This document shows, in pieces, positions 48,502 to 58,201 of a stretch of DNA of 64,000 bases. The first letter of the stretch is position 1. The number at the start of each line of letters is the position of its first letter. The DNA is taken from the NCBI GenBank assembly GCA_900473915.1, contig UCNG01000025.1, forward strand, positions 33,023 to 97,022. Direction: 5' to 3'. Both the position numbers and the translations under genes were made by a program. Below the pieces are notes generated by a model. The model saw only the letters and a list, made by a program, of their open reading frames with translations. It ran no database searches and was not told where the DNA came from. Source of the stretch: Hyphomicrobiales bacterium. Its GTDB lineage: Bacteria; Pseudomonadota; Alphaproteobacteria; Rhizobiales; Rhizobiaceae.

Positions 48502-49659
48502 TTATCGTTTATGACCCGTATCGAGGCGTCGTTCCATGAATATAGAGTATCGCGACATTGCGAAACAGAAAATCCAGAAAACGAAGCCCGCAAAGATCAG
48601 GCCGGTAGCAGGCGTCTGTGGAGAAGCCCAGTTTGCATCGGAAAAGTTCTGACGGACGATGCCCAACAGATCGAACATGCCGATGATGTAGACAAGGCTC
48701 GTATCCTTGAAGAGACCGATGAAAGTGTTGACGATTCCCGGAATGACGAGCTTCAGCGCCTGCGGCAGTATGATCAGCCCCGTTTTCTGCCAGTAGCCGA
48801 GACCGAGTGCATCCGCACCTTCATATTGCCCGCGCGGGATAGCCTGCAGGCCGCCGCGCACCACTTCCGCCATATAGGCCGAAGCGAAAAGCGCCACGCC
48901 GATAAGCGCACGCAGCAGCTTGTCGAAAGTCACGCCCGGCGGCAAAAACAAGGGTAGCATGACGCTGGCCATGAACAGCACCGTCACCAATGGGACGCCA
49001 CGCACCATTTCAATGAAAATGATGGATAGCGTCTTGATGACCGGCAGCTTCGAGCGCCGCCCGAGTGCCAGCACGATACCAAGCGGCAGCGAAACTGCGA
49101 TGCCGACAAAGGACAGAACGAGCGTGACCAGCAGTCCGCCCCAGAGCGGCGTTTCCACATAGGGAAGTCCGAGCGAGCCACCGACCAGCAGGAAGAAGGC
49201 GACGATCGGAAAGATGAAGAAGAACAGGATCGCGTTGAGCCCCTTCTTCGGCGCCTTGGGAATCAAGAGCGGCACCAGAAGAACCACGAAGATCAGCGCG
49301 GTCAGGTTGACGCGCCAGCGCTCCGAAATCGGGTAGCGGCCATAGAGAAACTGCTCGTATTTCGCATTCACGAACGCCCAGCATGCGCCTGACCAGCCTT
49401 CCGGTTGCGCGCCGCCTTGCGCGACGGTGAGACAGGCGGTGCGATCGGCACCGGTCCATACCGCCTTGATGAACAGCCACTCGATGATTGGAGGGAGGAA
49501 CCACGCGACGACCAGCAGGCCGAGAATGGTCAGCGCCGCATCGACAGGCGTTGCGAACAGGTTGACGCGCAGCCAGTGGGAAATGCCCTGCACCGAGCGC
49601 GGCGGCGCTTCGCCATCCACCATCTGCGTGCGGACATATTGGAGATTTGCGTTTTCCAT
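48502..49659 (-). CDS. aapM: General L-amino acid ABC transporter, permease AapM
   Basis: 385-aa inner-membrane permease with about eight hydrophobic helices and a periplasmic segment near residues 80-120. The coupling motif [24 protein letters not shown] contacts the ATPase. The ATG at 49659 (MENANLQYV) has GGAGAG six bases upstream and begins two bases after the aapQ stop. The frame is open well upstream, but only within aapQ out of frame. Confidence 0.94.
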   Translation of the reverse strand: MENANLQYVRTQMVDGEAPPRSVQGISHWLRVNLFATPVDAALTILGLLVVAWFLPPIIEWLFIKAVWTGADRTACLTVAQGGAQPEGWSGACWAFVNAKYEQFLYGRYPISERWRVNLTALIFVVLLVPLLIPKAPKKGLNAILFFFIFPIVAFFLLVGGSLGLPYVETPLWGGLLVTLVLSFVGIAVSLPLGIVLALGRRSKLPVIKTLSIIFIEMVRGVPLVTVLFMASVMLPLFLPPGVTFDKLLRALIGVALFASAYMAEVVRGGLQAIPRGQYEGADALGLGYWQKTGLIILPQALKLVIPGIVNTFIGLFKDTSLVYIIGMFDLLGIVRQNFSDANWASPQTPATGLIFAGFVFWIFCFAMSRYSIFMERRLDTGHKR

Positions 49660-49661
49660 TG

Positions 49662-50855
49662 TCATCTCTCCACCAGCGCCATCTTGGCATTGAACCAGTT
49701 CATGAGGCCCGAGGTAATCAGGCTGATGCCGAGATAGATCACCATCCAGATCGCCACGACCTCGACCGACTGACCGGTCTGGTTGAGGATCGTTCCGCCG
49801 ACAGCAACAAGATCGGGATAGCCGATGGCAATGGCCAGCGACGAGTTCTTGATAAGGTTGAGATATTGGCTCGACAGCGGCGGAATGATGATGCGCAGCG
49901 CCTGCGGCACGATGATGAGGCGCATCGTCTGGCCGGGACGCAGGCCAACGGCATAGGCTGCTTCTGTCTGCCCCTTGGAGACGCCCAGAACACCGGCACG
50001 GACTGTTTCGGCGATGAAGGACGCCGTGTAGAAAGACAGCGCTAGGAACAGGGCCAGGAACTCCGGCTTGACCTGCGCACCGCCCGTCAGGTTGAAGGTT
50101 CCCAGCTTCGGCGAATCGAACGAAATCGGAAAGCCGGTCGCGATCAGCGCCAGGAGCGGCAGGCCGATGATCAGGGCAGCGGCCACGCGTATCGTGTGAA
50201 ACGGCTGGCCTGTCGCCATCTGGCGGCGCTTTGCCCAGCGCGCGACGATGACCGAGGCCACGATGCCGATGAGAAGCGCCACGGGCAGAAGCCAAGCCCC
50301 CTCGCCCCATACCGGCGCGGGCATGAAGAAGCCGCGATTATTCAAATATGTGCCGAGCGGCATCGCAATACTATTACGAGCCTGCGGTAGCACCGAAAGC
50401 ACGCCGAAGTACCAGAAGAAGATGACGAGCAGCGGGGGGATATTGCGGAAAACTTCCACATAGACCGTGCAGATCTTGCGGATCAGCCAATTATGCGAGA
50501 GCCGCCCGATACCGACCAGAAATCCTATGATCGAAGCCGTCACCACACCGAGCGCGGCTACGTAAAGCGTATTCATCAGTCCGACCAGAAAGGCCCGGCC
50601 ATAGTTCGAATCGCTGCTGTATTGAATGAGCGTCTGACTGATATCGAAACCGGCACGGCCATTGAGGAAGCCGAAGCCGGACGCGATATTTGCACGCTGA
50701 AGATTGGCGATCGTGTTGCCCACGATCCAGTAGATTGCCCCGATGACCACCCCGAAGACGATCACCTGATAGAAGATGCCACGAATCCGCGGATCATACA
50801 GGAGCGAAGTTCCGCCGCTATCCTGGCGGCGTTCAGTTGCAGAATAGGAAGCCAT
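49662..50855 (-). CDS. aapQ: General L-amino acid ABC transporter, permease AapQ
   Basis: 397-aa permease, partner of AapM. It has about eight helices and the coupling motif [20 protein letters not shown]. The larger N-terminal part is typical of the Aap/Bzt group. The ATG at 50855 (MASYSATER) has AGGA five bases upstream; the open frame beyond it is intergenic. A 311-bp gap with hairpins separates it from aapJ. Confidence 0.94.
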   Translation of the reverse strand: MASYSATERRQDSGGTSLLYDPRIRGIFYQVIVFGVVIGAIYWIVGNTIANLQRANIASGFGFLNGRAGFDISQTLIQYSSDSNYGRAFLVGLMNTLYVAALGVVTASIIGFLVGIGRLSHNWLIRKICTVYVEVFRNIPPLLVIFFWYFGVLSVLPQARNSIAMPLGTYLNNRGFFMPAPVWGEGAWLLPVALLIGIVASVIVARWAKRRQMATGQPFHTIRVAAALIIGLPLLALIATGFPISFDSPKLGTFNLTGGAQVKPEFLALFLALSFYTASFIAETVRAGVLGVSKGQTEAAYAVGLRPGQTMRLIIVPQALRIIIPPLSSQYLNLIKNSSLAIAIGYPDLVAVGGTILNQTGQSVEVVAIWMVIYLGISLITSGLMNWFNAKMALVER

Positions 50856-51166
50856 ATGTTTCCTGTGCCTCTCGGCTGACAGCATCCATTCCGAAAAATG
50901 ACAGGCCACCTTTGCCGGACAACGCCTGAAAGACAACGCCTGAAATCGGAATATCGAATGCCGAACCGTTCGGTCCTGCTGTTCCCTATCCAGGCTCGTC
51001 AGGAGCCTTCGGGGACGGCAAGACGCGGTTAAATTCCCAAAAGCAGCTTGTCAGCACCCTCTGCCCGCCAGATGCGGGGCCGATAGCAAACGGACAAACT
51101 GCAGAGCCGACAAATCCGGCGGATGCTGTTGCACCCGCCGATGATCAGTTCGGAGAATATTGCCCG
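50856..51166 (-). other. aapJ-aapQ gap with tandem duplication and hairpins
   Basis: About 310 bp without a gene. It holds a 14-base tandem repeat, GACAACGCCTGAAA twice (50918-50945), and two hairpins: CCGAA/TTCGG (50961-50973) and AGGCTC/GAGCCT (50992-51008). In binding-protein operons such gaps often lower downstream expression, so more AapJ than permease is made. That role is inferred here. Confidence 0.5.
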
Positions 51167-52198
51167 TCAGCGCACGGGGACGCCATATTGCAGGCCGCCC
51201 TTGTTCCACTGGGCATTGATGCCGCGTGCAATCTTGAGCGGGCTGCCGGAGCCGATGTTGCGCTCGAAAATTTCGCCGTAATTGCCGACGCCCTTGATGA
51301 TCTTCACCACCCAGTCATTGTCGAGCCCGAGATCAGTGCCGATCTTCGTGTCCGCTTCCACACCGAGAAGGCGCTTGATGTCCGGGTTGTCGGACTTCTT
51401 CATCTCTTCGACATTGGCCTGCGTAATGCCGTATTCCTCAGCGTTGAGCAGCGCATTATGCGTCCAGCGAACAACGTCTGCCCACTTGGAATCGCCCTGA
51501 CGGACGGTCAGGCCGAAAGGTTCCTTGGAGATGATTTCCGGCAGGATGACATGATCGTCCGGGTTGGCGAGCGCCAGACGAACCCCGTAAAGGCTGGACT
51601 GGTCGGTCGTATAGGCGTCGCAACGGCCAGAGTCGTAAGCGGCGTTCGCTTCTTCGATCTTCTCGAAGACCACGGGATTATATTCCATCTTGTTGGCGCG
51701 GAAATAGTCGGCCATGTTCATTTCGGTCGTCGTGCCAGCCTGAACGCAGATGGATGCGCCGGAAAGCTGCAATGCAGAATTGATGCCCGACAGCTTCTTC
51801 GAATTGATCATGAAGCCTTGGCCATCAAAGTAATTGATACCGGCAAAATCAAGGCCGAGCGCGGTGTCGCGGCTGATAGTCCAGGTCGTGTTACGGATCA
51901 GGACGTCGATTTCACCCGACTGCAGGGCCGTGAACCGCTCCTTGGCGTTCAGCGGCGTAAACTTCACCTTGGTCGGATCGCCAAAAATAGCAGAAGCCAC
52001 AGCGCGGCAATAATCCACGTCAAAGCCGGACCATTCACCCTTGTCGTTGGGCGAGGCAAATCCGAGGAGGCCCGTATTCACGCCGCACTGCAGAAAACCT
52101 TTCGCCTTCACGTCCGAAAGCGTGTCAGCGGATGCTCCCGAAGCTGCGCAAAACAGCGCCGCCGCACCCAATACACCCGTCATAAGAGTTTTTTTCAT
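51167..52198 (-). CDS. aapJ: General L-amino acid ABC transporter, substrate-binding protein
   Basis: 343-aa periplasmic protein that captures a wide range of L-amino acids for AapQMP. A signal peptide ends near GASA|DTLSDVK. The family motifs are LQCGVNTGLLGFASPNDKGE, FDVDYCRAVASAIFGD and IDVLIRNTTWTISRDT. Length is as in the rhizobial AapJ and Rhodobacter BztA. I placed the start at MKKTLMTGVLG (52198), the signal peptide start; an upstream ATG adds 28 unlikely residues. Confidence 0.95.
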   Translation of the reverse strand: MKKTLMTGVLGAAALFCAASGASADTLSDVKAKGFLQCGVNTGLLGFASPNDKGEWSGFDVDYCRAVASAIFGDPTKVKFTPLNAKERFTALQSGEIDVLIRNTTWTISRDTALGLDFAGINYFDGQGFMINSKKLSGINSALQLSGASICVQAGTTTEMNMADYFRANKMEYNPVVFEKIEEANAAYDSGRCDAYTTDQSSLYGVRLALANPDDHVILPEIISKEPFGLTVRQGDSKWADVVRWTHNALLNAEEYGITQANVEEMKKSDNPDIKRLLGVEADTKIGTDLGLDNDWVVKIIKGVGNYGEIFERNIGSGSPLKIARGINAQWNKGGLQYGVPVR

Positions 52199-52649
52199 CT
52201 GGCCTGCAACCTTTTTCGTTCCCTGGAGAGCGCTGAAACCCTGGGTCATAGCGTCTCTTGTTGCTTTATTTTTTTGCATCAACCCGATGGATAAGTCACG
52301 TGACCTCCCGAGCCCATGCCCTACAACAGAATGCCCTCGCCCGAGACCGCTGCCCGGTCTTCGATTTTGTTTTGAGGCAATGACAAACCTGCCGCCTTCA
52401 CGGGTCTATCGAAGGCGAAATTTTGTCTTTGGTCAAGGCTTTAACGCAATCCAACCGACAGTCTTCCCAAAAAGACGAAGGAACTATATTTGAAAATTTA
52501 CACGATTTCCCGATTTCTGGGTAGCCGGCTTTAATGACGCAAACCAGTCCGCACGAATGCAAAAGGAGTGGAATTAATTATATAAATACAAGTTGTTAGC
52601 CACCCTTCCATACAAGACAATCAGCGGAAACAACAACCCTTGATAGAAA
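52199..52649. other. Leader region of aapJ and gap to the PAP2 gene
   Basis: About 450 bp without a recognisable gene. The A/T-rich part at 52480-52620 probably belongs to the 3' side of the PAP2 gene and the aap promoter. I found no clear sigma-54 site by eye. Confidence 0.4.
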
Positions 52650-53417
52650 TCAAACGCGTGGAAACGCGCATTCGTCATCCAAAGAAAAAATAATATTTCG
52701 CGTGGCCATATAGCGGGCGACCCACCATGTCGTCACGAATCCGATTGCCAGACCGGCGACAACATCTGTCGGATAATGGGCTCCGGCAGCGAGCCTGCTG
52801 ATCCCGAAGAGAATACCAATGAAAACAGTGGGAATGCGCCAGCGCGGCAGGAATATCCAAAGCGAAACCATCATGATGCCCGCCATCATGGAGTGGCCCG
52901 ACGGGAAGCTTTCATAAAGAAACTTGCCCTTGAAGGGCGAAAAATAGGCCGCACCGACTTCATCAAGCAGAAACGGACGCGCCCGGCCAATTGCAAGCTT
53001 GCCGATTTCGACCGGCACGCTTGCGACAACGATAGAGGTCAGGATGAGCGTTGCCCAGCCGTGAAGCTTCACCAGCCACGACCTGGCACCGGAACGCAGT
53101 TTTGGTGAGAGCAGTATCGCCGTGGCGAGCCACACGACGATGCCGATTGCAAGCCAGACGACGGTACGAATCGCATCCGTGACGGTCCGCAGGAATTGCA
53201 TGAGGAAATTGGTGCTTTGCGCGGTCAGGCGAATGATGTCGGCATCCCACAGATGCAGCACGAGAACGACGAAGGGCAGAAGCACGATGACGGCCGTCAT
53301 TTCCATCGTCCAGGAGGATGGCGCGCCCTTGTAGGCCGGACGCAAAAGAGCCTGAAGGAGTTCCAGCGCTGCGCGAAAGGGATAAAGAAAGGTGCTTCCC
53401 ATGCCTGCCGCCACCAT
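52650..53417 (-). CDS. PAP2-family membrane phosphatase
   Basis: 255-aa inner-membrane lipid phosphatase. The three-part active site is visible: KLAIGRARP, then PSGHSMMAG, then SRLAAGAHYPTDVVAG. Five or six hydrophobic helices surround it, and the active site faces the periplasm. Related enzymes remove phosphate from lipid A, undecaprenyl pyrophosphate or phosphatidic acid; the substrate here is not clear. I chose the ATG at 53417, with AGGA about nine bases upstream. It is divergent from metC. Confidence 0.85.
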   Translation of the reverse strand: MVAAGMGSTFLYPFRAALELLQALLRPAYKGAPSSWTMEMTAVIVLLPFVVLVLHLWDADIIRLTAQSTNFLMQFLRTVTDAIRTVVWLAIGIVVWLATAILLSPKLRSGARSWLVKLHGWATLILTSIVVASVPVEIGKLAIGRARPFLLDEVGAAYFSPFKGKFLYESFPSGHSMMAGIMMVSLWIFLPRWRIPTVFIGILFGISRLAAGAHYPTDVVAGLAIGFVTTWWVARYMATRNIIFSLDDECAFPRV

Positions 53418-53609
53418 ACTGAAATGTCCTTTCACAAGCTTATTACGCAACAAATAGCACGCGAGGTTGCATCCGGAACACGCGCATCCTATCCAAGTAT
53501 TCAAAGTTTCCGCCGCAAACGGAATCGCAGATCTTTTTGCCGCAGGCGACCTCGATGTGCCCGGCGAGAATCAGCGGGATAGCATGCAACATGGTCTGGA
53601 GGCATTTTC

Positions 53610-54779
53610 GTGACTAAGCAGCAGGGCAAGACAGAGAAGCTGGGTATAAACACGCGGCTCACCCACGACGGTTATCAGCCGCGCGACTATCATGGCTTCG
53701 TCAACCCACCCGTGGTCCGCGCCTCAACCGTGCTTTTCCCCGATGCGGAAACAATGGCGACCGGCAATCAGAAATATACCTACGGCACGCGCGGCACGCC
53801 AACCAGCGATGCGCTTTGCAAGGCAATCGACGCGCTGGAAGGTTCGGCGGGCACGGTCTGCGTCCCATCCGGGCTTGCCGCCGTCACGGTTCCGCTTCTC
53901 GCTTTCCTCTCGCCCGGCGATCATGCGCTGTTTGTCGATTCGATCTACAATCCGACCCGCCATTTTGCCGATACGATCCTCAAGCGCATGGGCGTGGATG
54001 TCGAATATTACGATCCGGAGATCGGTTCCGGTATCGCGAAGCTGATGCGTGCGAACACCAAGGTCGTGTTCACAGAATCGCCTGCGTCCAACACGTTCGA
54101 GATGCAGGATATTCCGGCCATCGCCGAAGAGGCGCACAAGGGCGGCGCCATCGTCATGATGGACAATACATGGGCCACTCCTCTTTACTTCAAGGCGCTC
54201 GATTTCGGGGTGGATATTTCCATCCATGCCTCGACCAAATATCCTTCCGGCCATTCCGACATTCTGTTCGGTACGGTATCGGCCAATGAGAAATGCTGGC
54301 CGCAGCTTCTCGAAACGCACGGAACGCTTGGACTGTGCACCTCGGCTGATGATACCTACCAGATCCTGCGCGGCATGCGCACGATGGGTGTGCGGCTGGA
54401 GCAGCACCGCAAGAACGCACTGGAAATCGCGCGCTGGCTTGAAGGCCACCCGGCGGTTGACCGCGTTCTGCATCCGGCTCTGGAAAGCCATCCGGGACAT
54501 GAAATCTGGAAGCGGGATTTTTCCGGCTCCTCCGGCATTTTCTCCATCGTGCTGGCCAGCGGCGGGCAGAAGGAGGCCCATGCCTTCCTCGATGCGCTTG
54601 AGATCTTTGGCCTTGGCTATTCCTGGGGCGGCTATGAAAGCCTTGCCCTTCATGTCCGTCTCGATGACCGGACCGTAGCCAAGGGGAACTATGCGGGACC
54701 CGTGATCCGGCTGCAGATCGGCCTGGAAGACGTGCCGGACCTCATTGCCGATCTCGAAAAAGGCTTTGCAGCAATCTAA
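53610..54779 (+). CDS. metC: Cystathionine beta-lyase
   Basis: 389-aa PLP enzyme of the trans-sulfuration family that cleaves cystathionine to homocysteine for methionine. The PLP lysine is in SIHASTKYPSGHSDILFGTV. YTYGTRGTPTSDALCKAI, PSGLAAVTVPLLAF and the C-terminal SLALHVRLD...VIRLQIGLED region agree with the lyase branch. It starts with GTG at 53610 behind GGAGG, eight bases away. A 100-bp dispersed repeat fills the gap to the next gene. Confidence 0.92.
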   Translation: MTKQQGKTEKLGINTRLTHDGYQPRDYHGFVNPPVVRASTVLFPDAETMATGNQKYTYGTRGTPTSDALCKAIDALEGSAGTVCVPSGLAAVTVPLLAFLSPGDHALFVDSIYNPTRHFADTILKRMGVDVEYYDPEIGSGIAKLMRANTKVVFTESPASNTFEMQDIPAIAEEAHKGGAIVMMDNTWATPLYFKALDFGVDISIHASTKYPSGHSDILFGTVSANEKCWPQLLETHGTLGLCTSADDTYQILRGMRTMGVRLEQHRKNALEIARWLEGHPAVDRVLHPALESHPGHEIWKRDFSGSSGIFSIVLASGGQKEAHAFLDALEIFGLGYSWGGYESLALHVRLDDRTVAKGNYAGPVIRLQIGLEDVPDLIADLEKGFAAI

Positions 54780-54780
54780 A

Positions 54781-54882
54781 GCCGTTCCGGTTAAAACGGA
54801 GCCTTTGGAACCGCTCTAAGCTTTTGTTTTTACGCATTTCCGAACGCAAAACCGCTTCGCACTTTTGCTGGAAATGCTCTAA
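54781..54882. repeat. Dispersed palindromic repeat, about 102 bp
   Basis: The unit contains TTCCGGTTAAAACGGAGCC, GGAACCGCTCTAAGC and GCAAAACCGCTTCGCACTTT, ending GGAAATGCTCTAA. It relates to the unit at 10180-10285. It fills the whole gap between the stops of metC and the permease gene, and it supplies the TAG stop of the latter. Confidence 0.72.
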
Positions 54883-56813
54883 GCTGGTTTTGCAGCAGTC
54901 ACCTTGCGTGACCGCGGAGAAACCGGCTTCCTAGCTTTTTTCAGTGGCTTGGGCGTCGTTTCAGAAAGCCCTTCCATAACGGCCTCTATCATGGTGCAGG
55001 CTACGAAATCCGCCTGCACCTCTTCCAGCAACGCCTCCCTGTCGACAGAGCGTGCTTCGTTCGGCTCGTGCCACAACACCACGCCAATCCTCACAGCGGG
55101 TTGCAGCCGTCGCAGACGGCGCACCGCAAACCGGGCATGGCGTGCCGCCTGCCGATCCAGAAAACAGAGTATCAGCGTATCCCTGCCGGAAATATCGAGC
55201 GCTTTCAGCCTGGCGGGCGTGAGCGCATCATGTGCGACGGCCTCTGCCGATGCTCCCTGCACGGCAAGCACCTGCGCCAGCATGGCCGCAGCCGTGTCGT
55301 CGAGCCTTCTTCTGCCGCCGAAGGTCAGAAGCGACCGCCCTTCGCCGGAGGGCAATTCCAGACCGGCTTTACTGCCATCGCCATCGGGATTTTCAATCGC
55401 GATCTCTTCGTCATCGCCCTCCTCCTCGCTGGCAATCTGCTCCAGATTGGCCACCAGCGTTTTCGTGCTTTCGGTAACGATCTGCAACTGTTGCTCGGTG
55501 AGCACGCCGCGAAGTCGGTCACGTTCTGCCATCAGAAGTGCTGGAACCGCGACCGAACCATAGAATTCGACCAGATATTTCTGCTCCAGCATTTCCTCGG
55601 CGTTGTCGGTGGCTTCATCGGGGTCACCTGCCAGAAGGCGCTGATAAAGACGTTCCTTCGGGTCAAGCACCGGCTCGTTGCCGAACAGGATTTCCAGAAA
55701 CTCGAATTTCGGAACATGACGCCCAAGCACCACGAGGCAGACCGTGAGTGGCGTCGACAGGACGAGCCCGACCGGACCCCAGAGCCACGTCCAGAAAATG
55801 GCCGACACGATGATCGCAAGCGGCGAAAGACCAGTGCGCGAGCCATAAAGCCACGGCTCAACCACGTTATTTATAAGAAGCTCGATGACGACGAAGAGCC
55901 CGATCGTCCACAGGAGCAGGTTCCAGCCCGGCGCCACGGCAAAGGCAAGGAACAGCGGCAGGATCGCCGCGATCACTGGACCAATATAGGGAACGAACCG
56001 CAAAACAATCGCCAGCATTCCCCACAGGGCCGCATTGGGAATGCCCAGAATCCAAAGACCAAAGGCGAGTGGCACGCCGTAGGTGATATTCACCAAAAGC
56101 TGGGTCAGCAGATACTGGCCGACACGCTTTCCCGCATCCTGCAAGGCTTCGGTCGTGCGGTGAAGATCGCCATATCCCACAAGCCTTATGAAGCGGTCGC
56201 GCAGCTCCTCCCTTTCGAGCAGCATGAAAATCACCACCACAACGACGAGACCCGTCGTCGCCAGCGGTCCAACGAGCGGTTCGATGATGCTCCTCAACGT
56301 TTCCACCGGATGGCGCGGCGCGAATATCTGGACAAGGAGGGGCTTTTCCTCAGGCTGATCGGAAGGCAGCGTCTGCGTTTTCTGCTCAGGCCTGTTGATT
56401 TCCGTGCCGATGCGCTCGGCGAAGCTGTTCAGCCTGTCGAAGAAACTGTTGTCGGAACCCGCTTCCTTGAGCGTCCTGATCTTTTCGATGATGTTGTACT
56501 GATAGAATGTAACATTCTGCGCGACTTCGGAAACCTGAAAGGCAATCACGGCACTGAATATGGCCACGATCAGGAAGCCGCCCGCTACGCTGGCAATCAC
56601 CGCGAACAGACGCGGAAGCCCAGCCCGGCGCAGAAAGGCGACAATCGGCGCCAGCGCGAATGTCAGCAGCACCGCAATGGCCAGTGGCAGAAACACATCC
56701 TTTGCAAAGTAGAGAATGGCGACAGCGACCGCCATTGCAGCCAGTGTGGGCAGACGCGGTGGCGCCGACGTGATCGGACGAACTGCAGAATCCGGACTGT
56801 CCATACTCTCCAT
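54879..56813 (-). CDS. AI-2E/PerM-family transporter with long cytoplasmic tail
   Basis: 644-aa membrane protein. Residues about 20-370 form the PerM-like domain: paired N-terminal helices, an extended soluble loop (about 110-190), and the C-terminal helices with GIPNAALWGMLAIVLRFVPY and GPVGLVLSTPLTVCLVVLG. Members act as small-molecule or ion exporters; an autoinducer role is not implied. The remaining 270 residues are hydrophilic, with an acidic segment (ASEEEGDDEEIAIE) and a Lys-rich end. This tail is much longer than in typical members. The ATG at 56813 has GAGG five bases upstream. The stop lies at the edge of a repeat. Confidence 0.86.
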   Translation of the reverse strand: MESMDSPDSAVRPITSAPPRLPTLAAMAVAVAILYFAKDVFLPLAIAVLLTFALAPIVAFLRRAGLPRLFAVIASVAGGFLIVAIFSAVIAFQVSEVAQNVTFYQYNIIEKIRTLKEAGSDNSFFDRLNSFAERIGTEINRPEQKTQTLPSDQPEEKPLLVQIFAPRHPVETLRSIIEPLVGPLATTGLVVVVVIFMLLEREELRDRFIRLVGYGDLHRTTEALQDAGKRVGQYLLTQLLVNITYGVPLAFGLWILGIPNAALWGMLAIVLRFVPYIGPVIAAILPLFLAFAVAPGWNLLLWTIGLFVVIELLINNVVEPWLYGSRTGLSPLAIIVSAIFWTWLWGPVGLVLSTPLTVCLVVLGRHVPKFEFLEILFGNEPVLDPKERLYQRLLAGDPDEATDNAEEMLEQKYLVEFYGSVAVPALLMAERDRLRGVLTEQQLQIVTESTKTLVANLEQIASEEEGDDEEIAIENPDGDGSKAGLELPSGEGRSLLTFGGRRRLDDTAAAMLAQVLAVQGASAEAVAHDALTPARLKALDISGRDTLILCFLDRQAARHARFAVRRLRRLQPAVRIGVVLWHEPNEARSVDREALLEEVQADFVACTMIEAVMEGLSETTPKPLKKARKPVSPRSRKVTAAKPA

Positions 56814-57025
56814 GAACCCCTCATTTGCCGCTTTATGAGTTTCGGCTTGTCAGCCGGGTAACTGAAAAAGGAGCGTTCGGTTCCATAGATCAAGGGAGCA
56901 TATAATAAATTTAATTAGCAGATACTAATAATAATATTATTAGAAATTAATTGGCCCAAATGGAAGTAAATGTTAATATAAATTAAATACAGAAATCTTT
57001 CAGATTGGAGCATCTACAGGGAATT

Positions 57026-58141
57026 ATGGGGGACGCCGTGTCGTTAAAGCCAGCAACGAGATTATTTAGTCGCGACTTATGGAAAGTTCTGCTTACTCTA
57101 CTTTTGGTAGCAACCTCTTCATTTTCACACGCCCAACAAACGCCAAGGCCTGTTCAGGTCGGCGTGTATGTCAGCGAGCCTTTCGTCAACAAGGAGGGGG
57201 ATTCCTACTCCGGCATGGCTATCGACATCTGGCACGATATCGCCACGCGCATGAATCTTGCTTCGCAATATGTGGAATATCCCAACTATGGGGAGCTGGT
57301 GAAGGCTGTTTCCGAAGGCAAGGTCGAAGCCGCCGTCACCAATCTCACGATCACGGAGAGCCGGGCAGAAATCATCGATTTCACGCATCCATGGTTCGAT
57401 GCCGGCTTGCGCATCATGATCCACACCCAGGCGGCCAGCGGCTGGGACGACCTCATCAATCGCCTGGATAATGCCGGGCATCTGGCGACCTATGCATGGA
57501 TACTGTTCATCCTCATCGCCGCCACCGTGGTGCTGACGATTTTTGACCGGCGTTTCGACGAAGGCTTTCCGAAGCGCTGGCGCGAGGGGCTGGCGGAGAG
57601 TTTCTATCACGTGGTTTCCATCGCCACGTCGGGCAAAACCTCGCGCAAAAACCTGTTCGGTTGGGTGGGACGTATCTGGCAGACTTTCTGGATGGTTTTC
57701 GGCATTGCGATTATCGCCTACGTGACCTCGTCGATTACCAGCGTCATGACAGTGGCCCATATCGATAACAGCATTTCCAGCCTGTCGGACCTGCAAGGGA
57801 AATCCGTCGGCGTGCGTGCCGGCAGTGTCGCTGAGCAGTTTATGAAATCACGCTCCATCGCAACCGTGCCTTTCGACCACATGCCTGAAGCCGTCGCGGC
57901 ACTCGTGAATAACGAAATTGCAGCAATCGTCGGCGATGGTCCGGTCCTGGACTATTATGCCCATCAGCATGCCGACCAGCCTGTCGAACTCGTCGGCAAT
58001 GTGTTCAGCCCGGACAAGTATGGCTTTGGCTTCCCGCGTCAGAGCGAGCTTGTCAAGCCAGCAAGCGTGGCGATCATCAGCGCCCATGAGAATGAGGAAA
58101 TCGCCAAGATGAAAGCCAAATATTTCGGCCCCGAGAATTGA
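57026..58141 (+). CDS. Ionotropic glutamate receptor-like ligand-gated channel
   Basis: 371-aa protein with a signal peptide (to about SFSHAQQ) and a periplasmic solute-binding domain split by a channel. The first lobe is VQVGVYVSEPF to LTITESRAEIIDFTHPW. Then follow helix 1 (ATYAWILFILIAATVVLTIF), a pore-like loop (ESFYHVVSIATSGKTSRKN) and helix 2 (FWMVFGIAIIAYVTSSITSV). The second lobe resumes at SISSLSDLQGKSVGVRAGSV. This order matches GluR0-type bacterial receptors. The K+ filter TVGYG is replaced by TSGKT, so selectivity cannot be assumed. The ATG at 57026 has AGGGA upstream; a TTG at 57005 is less likely. A terminator follows. Confidence 0.84.
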   Translation: MGDAVSLKPATRLFSRDLWKVLLTLLLVATSSFSHAQQTPRPVQVGVYVSEPFVNKEGDSYSGMAIDIWHDIATRMNLASQYVEYPNYGELVKAVSEGKVEAAVTNLTITESRAEIIDFTHPWFDAGLRIMIHTQAASGWDDLINRLDNAGHLATYAWILFILIAATVVLTIFDRRFDEGFPKRWREGLAESFYHVVSIATSGKTSRKNLFGWVGRIWQTFWMVFGIAIIAYVTSSITSVMTVAHIDNSISSLSDLQGKSVGVRAGSVAEQFMKSRSIATVPFDHMPEAVAALVNNEIAAIVGDGPVLDYYAHQHADQPVELVGNVFSPDKYGFGFPRQSELVKPASVAIISAHENEEIAKMKAKYFGPEN

Positions 58142-58153
58142 TGTCACGGACGC

Positions 58154-58183
58154 AAAAAAGGCGACCATAGGCCGCCTTTTTTT
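58154..58183 (+). terminator. Intrinsic terminator of the receptor-like gene
   Basis: AAAAAAGGCG (58154-58163) pairs with CGCCTTTTTT (58173-58182), giving a T run of seven. It lies 13 bases beyond the stop and may also end the convergent RcnB-like gene. Confidence 0.88.
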
Positions 58184-58201
58184 AATTCCCGCAGAGGATT
58201 T

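Noticed and set aside
53418-53609. Possible SAM riboswitch before metC
   Set aside because: I could not find the paired elements of SAM-II or related classes.
55068-56861. 597-codon open frame opposite the PerM-like gene
   Set aside because: Composition is rich in His, Arg and Gln and no motif is seen; the opposite strand has clear membrane helices and a ribosome site.
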